Source: Paracoccaceae bacterium (GTDB taxonomy: Bacteria > Pseudomonadota > Alphaproteobacteria > Rhodobacterales > Rhodobacteraceae). Taken from it: a stretch of 16,932 bases of DNA. Below are positions 15,522 to 16,932 of this stretch, piece by piece (the first letter of the stretch is position 1; every line of letters begins with the position of its first letter). The position numbers were made by a program, and so were the translations under genes. The notes beneath the pieces are model-generated. The model was not told the DNA's origin, ran no database searches, and was given only the letters and a program-made list of their open reading frames with translations. The stretch lies in NCBI GenBank assembly GCA_026982275.1, contig JALSHK010000258.1, positions 1 through 16,932 of the forward strand. The letters run 5' to 3'.

Positions 15522-15875
15522 CTAGCTGCCCCTGTAGGTCGAATAGCCAAAGGCCGAAAGCAGCAGCGGCACATGGTAATGGCTATCTTCAGCCATGCCA
15601 AAGCGCAGCGGAATGAAATTGAGAAATCGCGGGTTGGGCAGCTCCTGGCCCGTGCTGGCCAGATAGGCTCCGGCATGAAACACCAGTTCGTATTCTCCGG
15701 CTGACCAGTCTTCGCCCTCCAGCAAGGGCGCATCGACCCGCCCATCCGCATTGGTCACCACCTGCTTGAGCTTCTCGCGCCCGCCCGTCAGCCGGTATAG
15801 CTCGATCTTCATACCCGCCGCTGGCTTGCCAAGCGCGGTATCCAACACATGTGTTGTCAGTTTTCCCATTTTCAT
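15522..15875 (-). CDS. uraH: 5-hydroxyisourate hydrolase (transthyretin-like)
   Basis: Hydrolyses 5-hydroxyisourate, the unstable product of urate oxidation, to OHCU in the ureide pathway; homotetramer with the transthyretin fold. 117 aa, the usual length. Family signatures are the N-terminal LTTHVLDTALGKPAAG (6-21, H9 catalytic), DGRV (44-47, R46), HYHVPLLLS (99-107, H101) and the C-terminal tetrapeptide YRGS that separates hydrolases from true transthyretins. No signal peptide, so cytoplasmic. The start at 15875 is taken; an ATG two codons later (15869) is equally possible because neither has a strong ribosome site. First gene of the operon; its presence implies a urate oxidase elsewhere in the genome, since none is in this window. 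Confidence 0.94.
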   Translation of the reverse strand: MKMGKLTTHVLDTALGKPAAGMKIELYRLTGGREKLKQVVTNADGRVDAPLLEGEDWSAGEYELVFHAGAYLASTGQELPNPRFLNFIPLRFGMAEDSHYHVPLLLSAFGYSTYRGS

Positions 15876-15897
15876 CTACCCGTCTATTTTATCTATC

Positions 15898-15915
15898 CGG
15901 GCCAGAACCGGCCCG
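15898..15915 (-). promoter_or_regulatory. Leader hairpin upstream of uraH
   Basis: CGGGCC (15898-15903) and GGCCCG (15910-15915) form a 6-bp GC stem with a 6-nt loop, extended by TAT/ATA pairing past one bulged base. It lies in the predicted 5' leader of the purine operon, 23 bases ahead of the uraH ATG. No U-run follows on the minus strand, so it is not an obvious attenuator; it may be an operator or an mRNA-stabilising element. Confidence 0.4.
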
Positions 15916-15937
15916 ATACATGCATGAACCATGACAT

Positions 15938-15966
15938 TTTATCGGCCACGCCGCGCGTAGTGTAAA
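15938..15966 (-). promoter_or_regulatory. Candidate sigma-70 promoter of the uraH-xdh-transporter operon
   Basis: On the minus strand, -35 TTTACA (15961-15966, five of six consensus bases) and -10 GATAAA (15938-15943, four of six) are separated by exactly 17 bp. The start would be near 15931, giving a leader of about 55 nt with the hairpin at 15898-15915. It is the best promoter match upstream of the operon; experimental mapping is absent. Confidence 0.5.
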
Positions 15967-16216
15967 TGTCGAATTTGATTCCGCGCATTATGGCCAAGCG
16001 GACCGGCCAAACGAAAAGCACCGCCTTTCGTTCACTTACAGTTTATCGTGCCATTGGCATATTGCAATTTTTCCATAATTATTGCGCTAACCCCAGTAAT
16101 TCGCCTATCCGATTGATATATATAGTATTTTATTTTCCATTTTTTGGCGCTATATTTCCGGACTAAATAAATCTATCCTGGATCAAAGCCAATATCCCCT
16201 CGGAAAGCCCAAGCAA

Positions 16217-16932
16217 ATGCCCCCTGCCCCCCGTTTCATCCATCTGCGCGTGCATTCGGCATATTCCCTGCTCGAGGGCGCGATTATCGCCAAAAAGCTG
16301 CCGGATATGTGCGTCAAGGATGCTATGCCCGCAGTGGCGCTCACCGATACAAACAGCATGTTTGGCGCGCTGGAATTTTCGGAATTCGCCAGCAAAGCCG
16401 GAGTGCAGCCCATCATCGCCTGCCAGTTTGATCTGGCCTACGAGGCGGCCAGCCGGCCCGGCGAAAAAGCCCCTGATCCCCGCCCGATTGTGCTGCTGGC
16501 ACAAAACGAAACGGGCTGGAAAAACCTGCTGAAGCTCAATTCTGCGCTCTATCTGGAATGCGGCAATGCCGCGCCCCATATCACGCTGGCGCATTTGAAG
16601 GCCCATGCCGAGGGGCTGATCTGCCTGACGGGCGGCTCTCTTGGCCCGCTTGGGCAAATGCTTCAGGATAACCACGCCGCCAAGGCCCGGCAGCTCACCG
16701 AGCATTTCAAATCGCTGTTTCCCGACCGCCTTTATATCGAGCTTCAGCGCCACCCCGATGAAGATAGCCGCCGCACCGAGGCCGAAGCCGCCACCGAGCC
16801 GGGCTTGGTGGAGCTGGCCTACGGGCTGGATATTCCGCTGGTGGCCACCAATGATGTCTACTTCCCCAAGCGCGAAATGTATGAGGCCCATGACGCCCTG
16901 ATCTGTATCGCCGATGGCGCCTATGTAGACCA
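16217..16932 (+). CDS. dnaE: DNA polymerase III subunit alpha, N-terminal part (continues past the right edge)
   Basis: Catalytic subunit of the replicative polymerase; only the first 238 codons of about 1,150 are in the window. The start ATG at 16217 opens MPPAPRFIHLRVHSAYSLLEGAI (residues 1-23), which matches the PHP-domain beginning of DnaE (E. coli F-V-H-L-R-V-H-S-D-Y-S). Further PHP landmarks are AVALTDTNSMFGALEF (about 39-54), RPIVLLAQNETGWKNLLKLNS (about 93-113), a GLICLTGGSLGPLG segment, and PLVATNDVYFPKREMYEAHDALICI near the edge, where the ATNDVYF pattern is diagnostic. The reading frame is intact. The ribosome site is weak (CGGAAAG, 11 bases upstream), yet no better in-frame start is seen. 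Its codon use matches the other genes, while the upstream region is AT-rich. Confidence 0.93.
   Translation, partial: MPPAPRFIHLRVHSAYSLLEGAIIAKKLPDMCVKDAMPAVALTDTNSMFGALEFSEFASKAGVQPIIACQFDLAYEAASRPGEKAPDPRPIVLLAQNETGWKNLLKLNSALYLECGNAAPHITLAHLKAHAEGLICLTGGSLGPLGQMLQDNHAAKARQLTEHFKSLFPDRLYIELQRHPDEDSRRTEAEAATEPGLVELAYGLDIPLVATNDVYFPKREMYEAHDALICIADGAYVD

Larger units (their letters stand above)
15876..16216. other. Divergent intergenic region between uraH and dnaE
   Basis: 341 bp without a convincing gene. The uraH-proximal part holds the candidate operon promoter and leader hairpin. The middle has two GGCCAA copies (15992-15997 and 16005-16010) and an inverted repeat ACGAAA/TTTCGT (16011-16016 and 16026-16031, 9-nt loop). 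From about 16040 to 16170 base composition becomes strongly AT-rich, unlike the flanking genes, with a TATATATAGT stretch near 16117-16126 that may belong to the dnaE promoter, though I see no well-spaced -35. A 66-codon plus-strand frame (15966-16166) spans it but looks non-coding. Confidence 0.7.

Noticed and set aside
15843..15856. Perfect 14-bp palindrome CAACACATGTGTTG near the start of uraH
   Set aside because: It encodes the conserved T-H-V-L residues of the family, so the symmetry is probably a by-product of coding; no independent sign of an operator.
15966..16166. 66-codon plus-strand frame in the uraH-dnaE gap
   Set aside because: No ribosome site, AT-rich second half unlike genes in the window, no family resemblance, and it overlaps the candidate promoter of the purine operon.
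16163..16891. 242-codon minus-strand frame near the right edge
   Set aside because: It lies opposite the dnaE N-terminus, which has unmistakable PHP-domain motifs; no recognisable family on the minus strand.

Overview
The window looks like a chromosomal segment of a GC-rich alphaproteobacterium, most likely of the Rhodobacterales (Rhodobacter/Roseobacter) type. The reasons are the gene families (a DUF2849-like protein beside an Lrp/AsnC regulator, a Rhodobacter-type xdhA-xdhB-xdhC set, a BMP-type ABC transporter), the dense gene packing and the strong G/C preference at third codon positions. The genus cannot be read from the sequence. I see no tRNA, rRNA, CRISPR array, insertion sequence or phage gene.

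Layout. (1) 1-2328, minus strand: a polyamine unit with a glutamine-synthetase-fold enzyme (probably gamma-glutamylputrescine synthetase) followed by the putrescine-binding protein PotF, which runs off the left edge. (2) 2426-2943, plus strand: a periplasmic DUF411 metal-binding protein behind a promoter of the MerR-activated architecture (19-bp spacer filled by a dyad); no MerR-family gene is present in the window. (3) 2931-3776: an Lrp/AsnC regulator (minus) and a short, possibly truncated DUF2849-like gene (plus), diverging from an AT-rich region with symmetric repeats. (4) 3783-6291: a class III (CaiB/BaiF) CoA-transferase (minus) divergent from a TetA-like MFS exporter (plus). (5) 6486-15966, minus strand: one long operon, uraH-xdhA-xdhB-xdhC-ATPase-permease-permease-BMP binding protein, with a candidate promoter and leader hairpin at its head and a strong intrinsic terminator at its end. 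(6) 16217 to the right edge, plus strand: the N-terminus of DNA polymerase III alpha (dnaE).

How it works together. The large operon is best read as a purine salvage/catabolism module: a BMP-type ABC importer (family members import purine nucleosides) brings a purine in, XdhAB with its maturation factor XdhC oxidises hypoxanthine/xanthine to urate, and UraH hydrolyses 5-hydroxyisourate, the product of urate oxidation. Urate oxidase, OHCU decarboxylase and allantoin enzymes are not in the window and must lie elsewhere if the pathway is complete. The seven genes from uraH to the second permease abut or overlap (0, 4, 1, 4, 8 and 1 nt), so translational coupling is likely; only the binding-protein gene, placed last, is set apart by a 31-nt gap holding a 7-bp hairpin.

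I found no clearly undescribed system. The points most worth a second look are the DUF411 promoter, the shortened DUF2849 gene cut off from its usual sulfite-reduction neighbours, and the unusual 3'-terminal position of the transporter binding protein in the purine operon.
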